A stretch of DNA of 10,639 nucleotides from Bacteroidota bacterium (GTDB taxonomy: Bacteria > Bacteroidota > Bacteroidia > Bacteroidales > PXBB01). The stretch lies in assembly GCA_022708385.1 (NCBI GenBank), contig JAKIYU010000065.1, positions 1 through 10,639 of the forward strand, read 5' to 3'. The translations under genes were made by a program, and so were the position numbers. A model generated the notes under the pieces. The model was not told the origin of the DNA and ran no database searches. It saw only the letters and a list, made by a program, of their open reading frames with translations. The number at the start of each line of letters is the position of its first letter. Position 1 is the stretch's first letter. Shown here one piece after another: positions 1 through 7,590 of this stretch.

Positions 1-1
1 C

Positions 2-1939
2 GAAAAAAACATTAAAACGGGAAGGAATTTACATTACTTCGACTGCATTAGTGCACCTTGCACACATACCTGTCCTACCCACCAGGACATTCCGGAATAC
101 ATGTATTATGCAGCCGAAGGTAATTTTAACGAAGCTTTCAAAACCATCCTCAAAACCAATCCTTTTCCCAATGTGCTGGGTATGGTATGCGACCATAAGT
201 GCCAGACTAAATGCACGCGGGTCAATTACGATGAGGTACTCAGAATAAGGGATGTAAAATGGTTTGTCAGTGAGAATAACAACAACGGGTATAAAGAAGA
301 GCTGCCTCTGAATGGCATCAAGGTCGCCGTTATTGGGGCGGGCCCTTCCGGCTTGTCATGCGCTTATTTTCTGCGGCTTGCCGGTGTCGAAGTTACCGTT
401 TATGAAAGCAAAAGCATTTCGGGTGGTATGGCGTCGGAGGCTATTCCCCGGTTCAGGCTGAAAGAAAAAGCGTTGCAAAAAGATATTGACCGCATTAAAA
501 ATCTGGGCGTACATATTCATTACAATGCAAAAATTGACCATCAGTCGTATGGATTTATTAAAAATGAATACCACTACATTTATATAGCAGTGGGGGCTCA
601 AAAAATTAAAAAACTTAACATTCCGGGCGATAATGCCGAAGGTATTATTGACCCTATTGAATTTCTTTCCTCTTTAAAGCGCAATGCGCCCCTTTCCCTT
701 GGGGAAAATGTTGCAGTTGTAGGAGGTGGAAATACTGCTGTGGATGTGGCAAGAGCCGTGTTAAGAGTGCTAAAAGACAGAAACAAAGTAACCATGGTTT
801 ACCGTCGTACACTTAACGACATGCCTGCCGAAAAAGAAGAAATTGAAGCCCTGCTCGAAGAAGGCATAAAAGTAATTGAGCTTTCTCAACCTGTAATGGT
901 ACTTACCGATAATAACAAGGTAAAGGGGATGAAATGTGTGAAGATGCAACTGTCGGGCAAGGACTCTTCAGGAAGGGGTAGGGTTGTACCGGTACCGGAT
1001 TCCGAACATATACTGTATTTCGATTGCATCATTCCTGCATTGGGTCAGGAAACAAATATAGATTTTCTGACAGATGATGAATTAAAAACCGTAACACACG
1101 ACAAAATTACCCCTGCAAAATTATTTATCGGGGGCGATGCCTACAGAGGCGCTTCAACAATTGTTCAGGCTGTCGCCGATGGCAAAGAGGCCGCTTTAAA
1201 AGTGATAGATGCTATTAATTACAAAAAGGAAACAATAAGTAATAAAGTGCCGGAAATATCCTATGAAAAACTTCTTGAGAAACGTGCTATAAGGCAGTTT
1301 TCGGCACTTCCGAAACCAAACGCAAATCAAAATGAAGCCGATGCGCCTGAGTTGCCTTACAGCGAAAAACAAATCATGGCTGAAGCGTCACGCTGTTTGC
1401 TTTGCCATCAATTGTGCAATATTTGTGTGACTGTATGCCCTAATAAAGCCAACTATTGTTATATAACCGAACCTCTTTCGTTTACATTGTCAAAAATCCG
1501 CATGGCTGATAATAAGCCTGTTATTGAAAAAGACAAGACGTTTTGTGTTAAACAAAAGTATCAGATTATCAACATAAGCGATTTTTGCAACGAGTGCGGC
1601 AATTGCAGAACTTTTTGCCCTACGGCCGACGCTCCATATACGCATAAGCCAAAATTTTATCTGACCCCCGAAAGTTTCAGAAATGCCCCCGAAGGTTTTT
1701 ACTTCACTAAAACTCCCGAAAAAAAAGCCCTGGTGTATAAAAAGGAAGATAAATTTTTTACACTGTCTATGATTAACGGACAGTATGTATTCGAAAACGA
1801 CCAGATTAAAGCCAGCTTCAGTCAGAACAACTTTTCTTTGATGAAAGTTGAGCTGTTAAGTCCGTTTGAAGGCTACTTACTGCTCGATAAAGCAGCCGAA
1901 ATGCTCCTCCTCTTTAAGGCAGCCGAAAATCTGTATTAA
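2..1939 (+). CDS. ygfK: YgfK-like putative selenate reductase subunit, Fe-S flavoprotein (5' partial)
   Basis: The reading frame is open from base 2, so the true start lies upstream; the first ATG at 101 is internal because conserved cysteines precede it (CISAPCTHTCP, about 44-76). Numbering from the Met at 101: more cluster cysteines lie at MVCDHKCQTKC (28-38). A first dinucleotide-binding motif GAGPSG is at 79-84, a second VVGGGNTAVDVAR at 206-218, and the FAD-end motif GGDAYRGASTIVQAVADG at 344-361. This is the GltD-like oxidoreductase core. The tail adds two ferredoxin-like cysteine clusters: C432, C435, C439, C442, C446 and C496, C499, C502, C506. GltD core plus this double-cluster tail is the YgfK arrangement, associated in E. 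coli with selenate reduction and a molybdenum hydroxylase cluster. About 645 residues are visible of a family usually near 1,030, so the N-terminal third is missing. A role in electron transfer from NAD(P)H is inferred; the substrate is unknown. The lipid kinase follows by 11 bp. Confidence 0.85.
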   Translation, partial: EKNIKTGRNLHYFDCISAPCTHTCPTHQDIPEYMYYAAEGNFNEAFKTILKTNPFPNVLGMVCDHKCQTKCTRVNYDEVLRIRDVKWFVSENNNNGYKEELPLNGIKVAVIGAGPSGLSCAYFLRLAGVEVTVYESKSISGGMASEAIPRFRLKEKALQKDIDRIKNLGVHIHYNAKIDHQSYGFIKNEYHYIYIAVGAQKIKKLNIPGDNAEGIIDPIEFLSSLKRNAPLSLGENVAVVGGGNTAVDVARAVLRVLKDRNKVTMVYRRTLNDMPAEKEEIEALLEEGIKVIELSQPVMVLTDNNKVKGMKCVKMQLSGKDSSGRGRVVPVPDSEHILYFDCIIPALGQETNIDFLTDDELKTVTHDKITPAKLFIGGDAYRGASTIVQAVADGKEAALKVIDAINYKKETISNKVPEISYEKLLEKRAIRQFSALPKPNANQNEADAPELPYSEKQIMAEASRCLLCHQLCNICVTVCPNKANYCYITEPLSFTLSKIRMADNKPVIEKDKTFCVKQKYQIINISDFCNECGNCRTFCPTADAPYTHKPKFYLTPESFRNAPEGFYFTKTPEKKALVYKKEDKFFTLSMINGQYVFENDQIKASFSQNNFSLMKVELLSPFEGYLLLDKAAEMLLLFKAAENLY

Positions 1940-1950
1940 ATATTAGTTTT

Positions 1951-2877
1951 ATGGCACTTCCCCTCAGGTGGCATGTAATACACAATCCCAATGCGGTAAA
2001 TTTCGGGAAATACTATACATGGGAAGCCATAAAAGAAATTCTGCTGAAAAATAATTTTGTTTTTCAGGAACACCTGGCGCCAAACCAAATTAGTTGTCAT
2101 GAGATTATTGCCGGATTAAAGAATGAAAACATCAGACATTTTGTTGTAATAGGCGGCGATGGCACACTGAACGAAGTAGTTAATGCCCTTTATAATAATG
2201 GTTATAACACCTCGGATGTCGTTCTGGCGCTTATCCCGTCGGGAACAGGCAACGACTGGGCACGAACACATAATATTCGAGCGCGAAATAAGGAACTGGC
2301 AGACATGTTCCTTAAAGGAAAAATTGTACAGCATGATGTGGGGGTGGTTAGTGTAACAACCGGAACGAAAAATCAGCAACGGTACTTTGTAAATATTGCC
2401 GGATTTGCTTTCGATGCGGAAGTGATTCAGAGGATAAATAAGACTTCGAAACCTCAAAAAGGCAATAAAATGTTATACCTTAAAAACCTTTTTCTGAGCC
2501 TGCTCAATAACAAACCTGTACAATGTCGCCTCAGGGTTGATGATTACACCTTTGAAAAAAATGTGTTTTCGCTTGCTGTGGGTATTTGCCGCTACAATGG
2601 CGGGGGTATGATGCAGGTGCCGGTGGCTGATTTCAGGGATGGCTTTTTTAATGTTGTGCTTATAGAGCCGCTTAATCTTCTTGAAATATTTATCCAACTG
2701 CCTAAACTCTACAAGGGTACACATATCAATTATAAAAAAATACACCTTTTTAAAGGCAGGGAAATTGAAATTGTTCCCCAAAGAAATATACCTGCAGAAG
2801 TGGAAGGAGAAATAGTAGGCGAAGGTGTCTTTATAATCAAAGCGGCCCCCGCTTATATCAACGTTTTAGTGCCTTGA
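1951..2877 (+). CDS. YegS/DagK-family lipid (diacylglycerol) kinase
   Basis: This 308-residue cytosolic protein belongs to the diacylglycerol/sphingosine kinase (LCB5/YegS) family, which transfers phosphate from ATP to a lipid hydroxyl. Visible motifs are the nucleotide-binding GGDGTLNEVVNAL (68-80), PSGTGNDWAR (96-105), NIAGFAFDAEV (148-158), the GGGMMQVPVADFRDG stretch (217-231) and a late EVEGE (283-287) where the family usually has an (I/V)DGE motif, so Glu replaces the usual Asp. Length is normal for the family. The start at 1951 is the only one that keeps the N-terminal strand (RWHVIHNPNA); no Shine-Dalgarno is seen, which is normal in Bacteroidota. It lies 11 bp behind the YgfK-like gene and is probably co-transcribed, though no functional link is evident. 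Its stop is 12 bp from the convergent symporter gene. Substrate (diacylglycerol or another lipid) cannot be told. Confidence 0.9.
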   Translation: MALPLRWHVIHNPNAVNFGKYYTWEAIKEILLKNNFVFQEHLAPNQISCHEIIAGLKNENIRHFVVIGGDGTLNEVVNALYNNGYNTSDVVLALIPSGTGNDWARTHNIRARNKELADMFLKGKIVQHDVGVVSVTTGTKNQQRYFVNIAGFAFDAEVIQRINKTSKPQKGNKMLYLKNLFLSLLNNKPVQCRLRVDDYTFEKNVFSLAVGICRYNGGGMMQVPVADFRDGFFNVVLIEPLNLLEIFIQLPKLYKGTHINYKKIHLFKGREIEIVPQRNIPAEVEGEIVGEGVFIIKAAPAYINVLVP

Positions 2878-2889
2878 GATTGGCGAGAA

Positions 2890-4371
2890 TTAGTCTTTAG
2901 TTATTTCAGAGGTATGGGCATCGGGGGGAAATATAAAGGTTGTAACCACGGCTGTAAGAAGCGAAAAAACAAATGTCATTACTAGGCAGCTTACCTGTTT
3001 TTCCATGCCTGTCTGTAACCATACTATGGTAAACAATATCCCGCCGATAATTGTAGCCAAAGCTGCGCGGGAATGAAATTTTTTCCAGTAAAGTGTCAGG
3101 ATAATGACCACCGAAAATGTATCACCAATGCCAGCCCACACATATTTTACTATATTGTATATCAGGTTCTCTTTCATTGTTATAGCAAAAGTAAATGCAG
3201 CAAGCGCCAATACAGTGGTTACTATACGCGACAGCGTAAGTTTTTTAATACCTGAATTTTTGAACCATTTAGTGGGGATTAAAATGTTATCACTTAGTTC
3301 TGTTGCAGATAAAATAAGCAGCGAATTGGCCGTAGAAACTATGGCGGCAAAAACACCCGTAATAAGTATGGCAGCAATAACCGGATGAAAGATTTTAAAC
3401 AAAACGGCAGGCATTATGGCTTCCCTGTCAAGTAGGGCAGACGATTGAGGTCCAAATATAGCCAGCCCAATCCAGCCTAAAAGTAAAGCTCCGGTATAGG
3501 CAAAAACTGTCCACGAAACTGCAATGTTTCTGGCCTGCACAGCCTGTTTGTGGTTTTCAATAGCCATAAAGCGTACGGCGAGTTGCGGCATGCCACCCAG
3601 GTAGCCGAACATCCAACTGAAGCCTCCTGCAATGACAATACCTGCACCCAGCCCTTTGGCTGCTCCGGTTAGTGAAGTGTAATTACTGCCGGCTTGTTGT
3701 AAAGCACTGCCAATAGAGGTGGCATAGACTTCGGGATTGTTTGCAATGTATATCAGCCCTACTATAGGGGCCACAATAAGGGTAACAAGCATAATGACGG
3801 CTTGTATGACATCGGTATAAACAACGCTTTGAAACCCGCCATAGATAGTATAGGGAACAACAAAAATAAATATAATAATCAACCCAATGTAAATATCAAT
3901 GTCCAGTATCTGGTACAAGGCTTTACCACCGCCGATAAATTGAGCACCGATATAAAAGAAAAAGAAAAAAGCAATAATGAGACTGCCAAAGGTGCGTATG
4001 TATTTGCCTGTTGCCCCATGCCGGCGGCCTAGGTAATCCATGAAACTGTCGGCCTGGTATTTCTCGGCTTCGTTTCGGAAACGCAGAGCAATAAAAATCC
4101 AACCCAGTATAATGCCCAAAGCACAACCAAAAGCTGTCCACATCTCTGTCAATCCTGTTGCATAAGCGGCTCCAGGCAATCCCAAAAGAGCCCAACCCGA
4201 CTCACCCGTAGCCCGCTCCGATAAAGCTGCTGCCCAACCCGGTAATTTGCGGCCGGCAATAGCAAAATCGGATGAATTCTTTACCTTGCGCCCGATAAAG
4301 AAACCATAACCGATTATCACTGCCATATAGGCTACCATAACAATTAAAATGATAAGTTGTGTTTGTGCCAT
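2890..4371 (-). CDS. PutP-like sodium:solute symporter (SSS family)
   Basis: This is an inner-membrane symporter of the sodium:solute family, closest in motifs to the proline transporter PutP. From the Met at 4371 it has 493 residues, normal for the family, and many hydrophobic helices (first at about 7-27). The helix-1/2 region SERATGESGWALLGLPGAAYATG (51-73) parallels the PutP stretch that ends in SGWLLMGLPGA. The helix-8 motif VSTANS (345-350) keeps the Ser and Thr of the sodium site. PutP-like features also include YTIYGGFQSVVYTDVIQ (174-190) and YVWAGIGDTFS (410-420). A longer frame begins at 4494 but adds 41 residues of non-conserved sequence that would overlap the AsmA gene start, so 4371 is preferred. 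Oddity: the Asp that binds sodium in E. coli PutP (Asp55) aligns with Gly56, with Glu57 one place later. The transported solute is not certain. Confidence 0.9.
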   Translation of the reverse strand: MAQTQLIILIVMVAYMAVIIGYGFFIGRKVKNSSDFAIAGRKLPGWAAALSERATGESGWALLGLPGAAYATGLTEMWTAFGCALGIILGWIFIALRFRNEAEKYQADSFMDYLGRRHGATGKYIRTFGSLIIAFFFFFYIGAQFIGGGKALYQILDIDIYIGLIIIFIFVVPYTIYGGFQSVVYTDVIQAVIMLVTLIVAPIVGLIYIANNPEVYATSIGSALQQAGSNYTSLTGAAKGLGAGIVIAGGFSWMFGYLGGMPQLAVRFMAIENHKQAVQARNIAVSWTVFAYTGALLLGWIGLAIFGPQSSALLDREAIMPAVLFKIFHPVIAAILITGVFAAIVSTANSLLILSATELSDNILIPTKWFKNSGIKKLTLSRIVTTVLALAAFTFAITMKENLIYNIVKYVWAGIGDTFSVVIILTLYWKKFHSRAALATIIGGILFTIVWLQTGMEKQVSCLVMTFVFSLLTAVVTTFIFPPDAHTSEITKD

Positions 4372-4388
4372 AAATGTTAAATTTATTT

Positions 4389-4396
4389 CAAAATTA
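4389..4396 (-). promoter_or_regulatory. Candidate -7 promoter box for the symporter gene
   Basis: On the minus strand these bases read TAATTTTG, a match to the Bacteroidota sigma -7 consensus TAnnTTTG, ending 18 bp before the ATG at 4371. No convincing TTTG -33 box is found at the expected distance, so this is a partial promoter match in an AT-rich spacer. Confidence 0.35.
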
Positions 4397-4425
4397 AAAA
4401 AAATAAATATTCGGGAATTATGTTT

Positions 4426-4433
4426 TAATTTTG
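4426..4433 (+). promoter_or_regulatory. Candidate -7 promoter box for the AsmA-like gene
   Basis: TAATTTTG matches the Bacteroidota -7 consensus TAnnTTTG and lies 39 bp before the ATG at 4473. The alternative TTG start at 4431 falls inside this box, which supports the later start. No clear -33 TTTG is seen upstream. The box sits in the 101-bp spacer shared with the divergent symporter gene. Confidence 0.35.
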
Positions 4434-4472
4434 ACAAAACTTTCATTGTCTTTTTGTTACGCTTTTCAGGGC

Positions 4473-7058
4473 ATGAAAATAACCAAAAAAACATTTGTAA
4501 AAATCCTTAAATGGATTTTGATTTCTTTGTCTTCTTTAATAGGATGTTTTATAATATTTGCCTTCATCATCCATTTTTTCTACCAGGATAAAATAAAGAA
4601 TTTTATTGTTGATGAACTTAATAAAAACCTGCGCACAGAAATTAAAGTGGACAAAATTGACCTTAGCTTGTTCAGTAAATTTCCCTATGCCTCCTTACAT
4701 TTTCAAGGTTTTTATGCCAAAGATGCCATCGAAAGAAAACAAAAAGATACCCTGCTCTATGCACAGCATCTGTTCCTTAACTTCAATATTATTGACATTT
4801 TTCGTGAACAGTACAAAATAAAAACTATCGAAGTGGATTATGCTGTACTGAAAATGAATGTATATAAGGATTACTCGGACAATTATACATTCTGGAAAGA
4901 AAGCAAAGACACCACAGACACGAAATTTGAACTGCTGCTAAAGAAAATTATATGTAAAGATGTCAGGGTAAATTATTGGTATGCCCCGCTGAAACAGTAT
5001 TACGAGTTCGACATCATTAACGGAAAGCTCAATGGCAGAATTACAGACGATACGTTTAAATCGAAATTGACAGCTGATGTAAATATAAATAAAATTCAAA
5101 TTGATGACTGGCGCTTTATAAATAGCCAGCAGGCCCGTATTGCCCTTTCGTTGTTTGTAAATATGAATACAGAAAAATACAGTATTACCGATGGGGAATT
5201 GTGTTTGGGTGATATGTGTTTTAAAACCGAAGGCTTTATTGATAACGACCCCGAAAAAGTGGGGTTAGACCTTACAATTCAGGGCGATGCTATCGATTTG
5301 CCCGCATTTATTGAAGAAATGCCTGAACAGCTCAGGGCTTATATGGATGGTTATAAAAGCAGAGGGGAAATAAGTTTTGTGGCCGTCATAAAAGGAGATA
5401 TGGGAGCAGGGATGTTTCCTTACATCAATGTGGATTGTGGTATGAAAAACGGAACACTGACACAAAAGAAACAAGATATAACCCTTAACAACATTTCTTT
5501 CAATGCCCGGTTCAATAATGGCGAAAACCATGATGCTTCCACAAGTCGGCTGATTTTTGAAAATTTCAGCGCATCCATGCCACAAGGCTCAGCAAACGGT
5601 ATCTTTTCTGTAGTCAACTTCAACCAGCCTATACTTAAGGCCGAAGCTCATGCCGACCTTAATATCAGTGAGCTTCTTAAATTTCTTAACAGCAGCCAGA
5701 TAAAAGATGCCGAAGGAAAACTGACCATGAATGTGATGTTTAACGGCCGTATTAATAACCTGAGCGCATTTAACCCCGAAGACTTTATAAACAGTAAGTG
5801 TCATGGAAAGGCGCAATTAATAAACACCTCATTTACTTTGGCCGAAAACAATAAAAAAGTCAATAACATAGACGGTGTCTTTCAGTTCAACAACAACGAC
5901 ATCATTATTGATGATTTCGAAGCGCACATCGGCAGTTCCGACATTAAAGCCGAAGGCTATTTCCGCAACGCTTTGTCCTATGCTTTTCTGCCCGGGCAAA
6001 CCCTGAGTGTTGATGCCGGACTGACCTCCCAATCTATAGGTCTCGACGAACTGCTCATGAGCCAGGTAAAGAAAAACGACACCATTTACAAAATGGAATT
6101 TCCCGAAAATATAAATTACAATATTGAGCTTAATGTTAAAAATTTAAAATTTGAAAAATTTGAAGCCAAACGATTTTCTGGGAAAATTAGCCTTAAAAAT
6201 AAGGTAATGAAAGCTGAAAATGTGTTTTTTGAATCCTGCGATGCCTTGGTGAATGTGTCGGCTACAATTGACGGGCGGAAAAAAGGCCTGTTCTTGACAC
6301 AGGTAAATGCGAAAGTTCAAAATGCCAATATCCGCAGCATGTTTTACCAGCTCGATAATTTCGGGCAACAGGAGCTTACCGAAAAAAATATTAATGGAAA
6401 CCTCACAACAACTATTGACTTCCTATGTGCCTTCGACAGTGTCCTGAATATTGATTTGGGCAGCATTTGCGCCGTTGCTGATATTGCCATCGACAAAGGT
6501 GAACTGATTGACTATGCTCCCATGCAGGAACTGTCGCGTTACATTAAAGTCAGTGACCTAGCCCATATTAAATTTGAAACTTTACAAAATAAAATTGAAA
6601 TTAAAAACAGAAAAATTACCATACCTAATATGAGCATCCGTTCCAGTGCTATCAATATCGAAGCATCAGGCACACATACATTCGACAATGTTATTGAATA
6701 TCACTTACGCATTCTGCTATCGGAGTTGCTTGGGAAAAAAGCACGGCAGGCTAAAAAGGAAAACGAGGAGTTCGGTTATGTAGAAGACGATGGCCTGGGC
6801 AAAACGGCTTTGTACATGAAGATAACCGGTACGGTTGCCAATCCCAATATAAGCTACGACTCAAAAAAAGTTTACGAAAAAAACAAAAACGCCGTTAAAG
6901 AGGACATTAAAAATACCTTCCAGAAAATCGGCGAGGAACTTTTTAGAAAAAACGACACCATCAAAGACCTTCAGACACCCAAAGAAAAAGAAAAACTCAA
7001 TAAACTCAAGAAGAAAAAATCTGACGACGAAATAATTGACGGGTTTAAACTGGAGTAG
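4473..7058 (+). CDS. AsmA-like inner-membrane-anchored envelope protein
   Basis: This 861-residue protein fits the AsmA family, now placed with the bridge-like lipid-transfer proteins that link inner and outer membranes. Residues 11-37 form one N-terminal membrane segment (ILKWILISLSSLIGCFIIFA onward). It is followed by the family's typical opening DELNKNLRTEIKVDKIDLSLFSKFPYASL, split here as DELNKNLRTEIKVDKIDL and SLFSKFPYASL (47-75). The rest is beta-rich and periplasmic. An AsmA C-terminal region is recognisable in IAIDKGELIDYAPMQELSRY, SIRSSAINIEASGTH and ITGTVANPNISYD (last 200 residues). The final 65 residues are a lysine- and glutamate-rich tail. The ATG at 4473 is chosen because the membrane segment follows directly and the upstream TTG (4431) lies in a promoter-like box. 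A role in phospholipid transport or outer-membrane homeostasis is a family inference. Its last 16 codons recur in diverged form at 7678-7725. Confidence 0.85.
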   Translation: MKITKKTFVKILKWILISLSSLIGCFIIFAFIIHFFYQDKIKNFIVDELNKNLRTEIKVDKIDLSLFSKFPYASLHFQGFYAKDAIERKQKDTLLYAQHLFLNFNIIDIFREQYKIKTIEVDYAVLKMNVYKDYSDNYTFWKESKDTTDTKFELLLKKIICKDVRVNYWYAPLKQYYEFDIINGKLNGRITDDTFKSKLTADVNINKIQIDDWRFINSQQARIALSLFVNMNTEKYSITDGELCLGDMCFKTEGFIDNDPEKVGLDLTIQGDAIDLPAFIEEMPEQLRAYMDGYKSRGEISFVAVIKGDMGAGMFPYINVDCGMKNGTLTQKKQDITLNNISFNARFNNGENHDASTSRLIFENFSASMPQGSANGIFSVVNFNQPILKAEAHADLNISELLKFLNSSQIKDAEGKLTMNVMFNGRINNLSAFNPEDFINSKCHGKAQLINTSFTLAENNKKVNNIDGVFQFNNNDIIIDDFEAHIGSSDIKAEGYFRNALSYAFLPGQTLSVDAGLTSQSIGLDELLMSQVKKNDTIYKMEFPENINYNIELNVKNLKFEKFEAKRFSGKISLKNKVMKAENVFFESCDALVNVSATIDGRKKGLFLTQVNAKVQNANIRSMFYQLDNFGQQELTEKNINGNLTTTIDFLCAFDSVLNIDLGSICAVADIAIDKGELIDYAPMQELSRYIKVSDLAHIKFETLQNKIEIKNRKITIPNMSIRSSAINIEASGTHTFDNVIEYHLRILLSELLGKKARQAKKENEEFGYVEDDGLGKTALYMKITGTVANPNISYDSKKVYEKNKNAVKEDIKNTFQKIGEELFRKNDTIKDLQTPKEKEKLNKLKKKKSDDEIIDGFKLE
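7011..7058 (+). repeat. AsmA 3' tail, left copy of a 48-bp diverged direct repeat
   Basis: These are the last 16 codons of the AsmA-like gene, stop included (KKKSDDEIIDGFKLE and TAG). They align without gaps to 7678-7725, with 40 of 48 bases identical by eye. Six of the eight differences fall at third codon positions, so both copies look like they evolved as coding sequence before one was orphaned. Confidence 0.85.
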
Positions 7059-7092
7059 TTATCTGATAGCTTTTCTTTATTACGGCCGCCGT

Positions 7093-7147
7093 TCGGCGAA
7101 GTCTTGTGTGGTGGCTTTTGTGAGCGGGCAGACTTCGTCGTAATTTA
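7093..7147 (+). repeat. 55-bp dispersed repeat, copy 1
   Basis: This begins TCGGCGAAGTCTTGTGTGG and ends CTTCGTCGTAATTTA. It is identical over all 55 bases to 7444-7498, 351 bp away and in the same orientation. Inside, arm B (7097-7104, CGAAGTCT) is complementary to B' (7130-7137, AGACTTCG), and A' (7123-7129, AGCGGGC) lies directly before B'. The matching A arm just upstream (7087-7093) is partly decayed: 5 of 7 pairs, including one G-U. Confidence 0.9.
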
Positions 7148-7154
7148 CATAGCA

Positions 7155-7193
7155 ATCATTGTCATTTTCTTTTCCATTAAATGCGAATCTGTA
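7155..7193 (-). pseudogene. Fragment of an RHS-repeat-associated core
   Basis: Read on the minus strand, these 13 codons give YRFAFNGKENDND. This closely matches the YR(F/Y)GFNGKE.DNE signature at the start of the RHS-repeat-associated core of Bacteroidota YD-repeat proteins. The frame is open from about 7253 down to a stop at 7080-7082 (57 codons), but the residues before the motif match nothing I know, and those after it (CYVNYDEVCPLTKATT) run straight into 55-bp repeat copy 1 instead of the usual RHS continuation. There is no start codon context. This is therefore a relic of a larger YD-repeat gene, cut at the repeat. A chance match of this length is possible but unlikely given the density of signature residues. 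Confidence 0.55.
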
Positions 7194-7266
7194 GGGAATG
7201 TGAAGGGTTTCATTATATAATTGTAAACTATTCAAGTCTTTTTTATAAATGATTTAGTGCATATAT

Positions 7267-7434
7267 TTATTTTTGTTCTGATTTTTTCAGTTCCTTTTTA
7301 AGTTCTATGCCTTTTTCTGTTAGTCTGTATTTCTGGAACCTGCTGCTTGGTTTTTCAGGAATAGTCATTTCTAAAAATTCACCATTGAGAGCAGGAATGA
7401 AATAATTTTTCAGGAAATTTTTCTTATCTGATAA
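7267..7434 (-). pseudogene. C-terminal winged-helix fragment of a Fic- or AlbA-type protein
   Basis: Minus-strand translation gives 55 residues up to a natural TAA stop, including NFLKNYFIPALNGEFLEMT followed by IPEKPSSRFQKYRLTEKG. The pattern (F)..NYL.PAL..G.(I/L)EMTIP.KP.S..QKYRLTEKG is the C-terminal winged-helix end of many Fic-family proteins and of AlbA/RecG-like ATP-binding regulators in Bacteroidota. The catalytic part (HPFx[D/N]GNGR for Fic) is absent. Upstream the same frame continues open to 7521 but only by translating repeat copy 2 (KLRRSLPAHKSHHTRLRRAG), which is not part of either family. I treat the coding homology as starting at about 7434, where the repeat begins. Whether the 84-codon frame is expressed is unknown; the candidate promoter at 7547-7554 points toward it. 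Confidence 0.6.
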
Positions 7435-7437
7435 CCC

Positions 7438-7498
7438 GCCCGCTCGGCGAAGTCTTGTGTGGTGGCTTTTGTGAGCGGGCAGACTTCGTCGTAATTTA
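7438..7498 (+). repeat. 55-bp dispersed repeat, copy 2, with intact interleaved arms
   Basis: Bases 7444-7498 are identical to copy 1; six more upstream bases complete arm A. The arms are A 7438-7444 (GCCCGCT), B 7448-7455 (CGAAGTCT), A' 7474-7480 (AGCGGGC) and B' 7481-7488 (AGACTTCG). A pairs perfectly with A' and B with B', in the order A-B-A'-B'. As one single-strand structure this would be an H-type pseudoknot; otherwise it allows two mutually exclusive hairpins. The copy abuts the Fic-like fragment. Confidence 0.85.
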
Positions 7499-7546
7499 TT
7501 ATATAAGAATAACATTACCAATCATTTAAGTGTTTTTTGTTTTTTA

Positions 7547-7554
7547 CAAATATA
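7547..7554 (-). promoter_or_regulatory. Candidate orphan -7 promoter box facing the Fic-like fragment
   Basis: On the minus strand this reads TATATTTG, a full match to TAnnTTTG. It lies about 26 bp before the ATG at 7519-7521, which opens the 84-codon frame containing repeat copy 2 and the Fic-like end. A perfect palindrome sits where the -33 region would be. No good TTTG -33 box is present. Confidence 0.4.
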
Positions 7555-7563
7555 AATTTTTTT

Positions 7564-7581
7564 GTTAGTTTGAAAACTAAC
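7564..7581. promoter_or_regulatory. Palindrome resembling a repressor operator
   Basis: GTTAGTTT (7564-7571) and AAACTAAC (7574-7581) form perfect 8-bp inverted arms around GA. The site overlaps the -33 region of the minus-strand box at 7547-7554. Position and symmetry suit a dimeric regulator binding site, but no regulator gene is present nearby. A chance palindrome in AT-rich DNA remains possible. Confidence 0.4.
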
Positions 7582-7590
7582 ATTTAAGTC

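Noticed and set aside
2878..2889. Bidirectional terminator between the convergent lipid kinase and symporter genes
   Set aside because: The spacer is 12 bp and no stem-loop with a T-run is visible there or in the gene ends beside it.
4372..4494. Longer N-termini for both divergent genes (symporter from 4494, AsmA-like from TTG at 4431)
   Set aside because: They would overlap each other and the promoter-like boxes, and the extra residues (for the symporter, 41 charged and aromatic residues) match nothing typical of either family. The starts at 4371 and 4473 are directly followed by the expected membrane helices.
7059..7433. Common 10-mer TTATCTGATA before repeat copies 1 and 2 as an extension of the repeat
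   Set aside because: Distances to the 55-bp core differ (24 against 10 bp) and the sequences between are unrelated; near copy 2 the 10-mer lies in the Fic-like coding part. Chance cannot be excluded.
7093..7498. CRISPR array made of the 55-bp repeats
   Set aside because: There are only two identical units 351 bp apart, with gene fragments between them, no regular spacers and no cas genes.
7267..7521. The 84-codon minus-strand frame as an intact small gene
   Set aside because: Its first third is a translation of 55-bp repeat copy 2, and its last 55 residues are only the C-terminal end of a larger family. It is better described as a fragment, though expression is not excluded.
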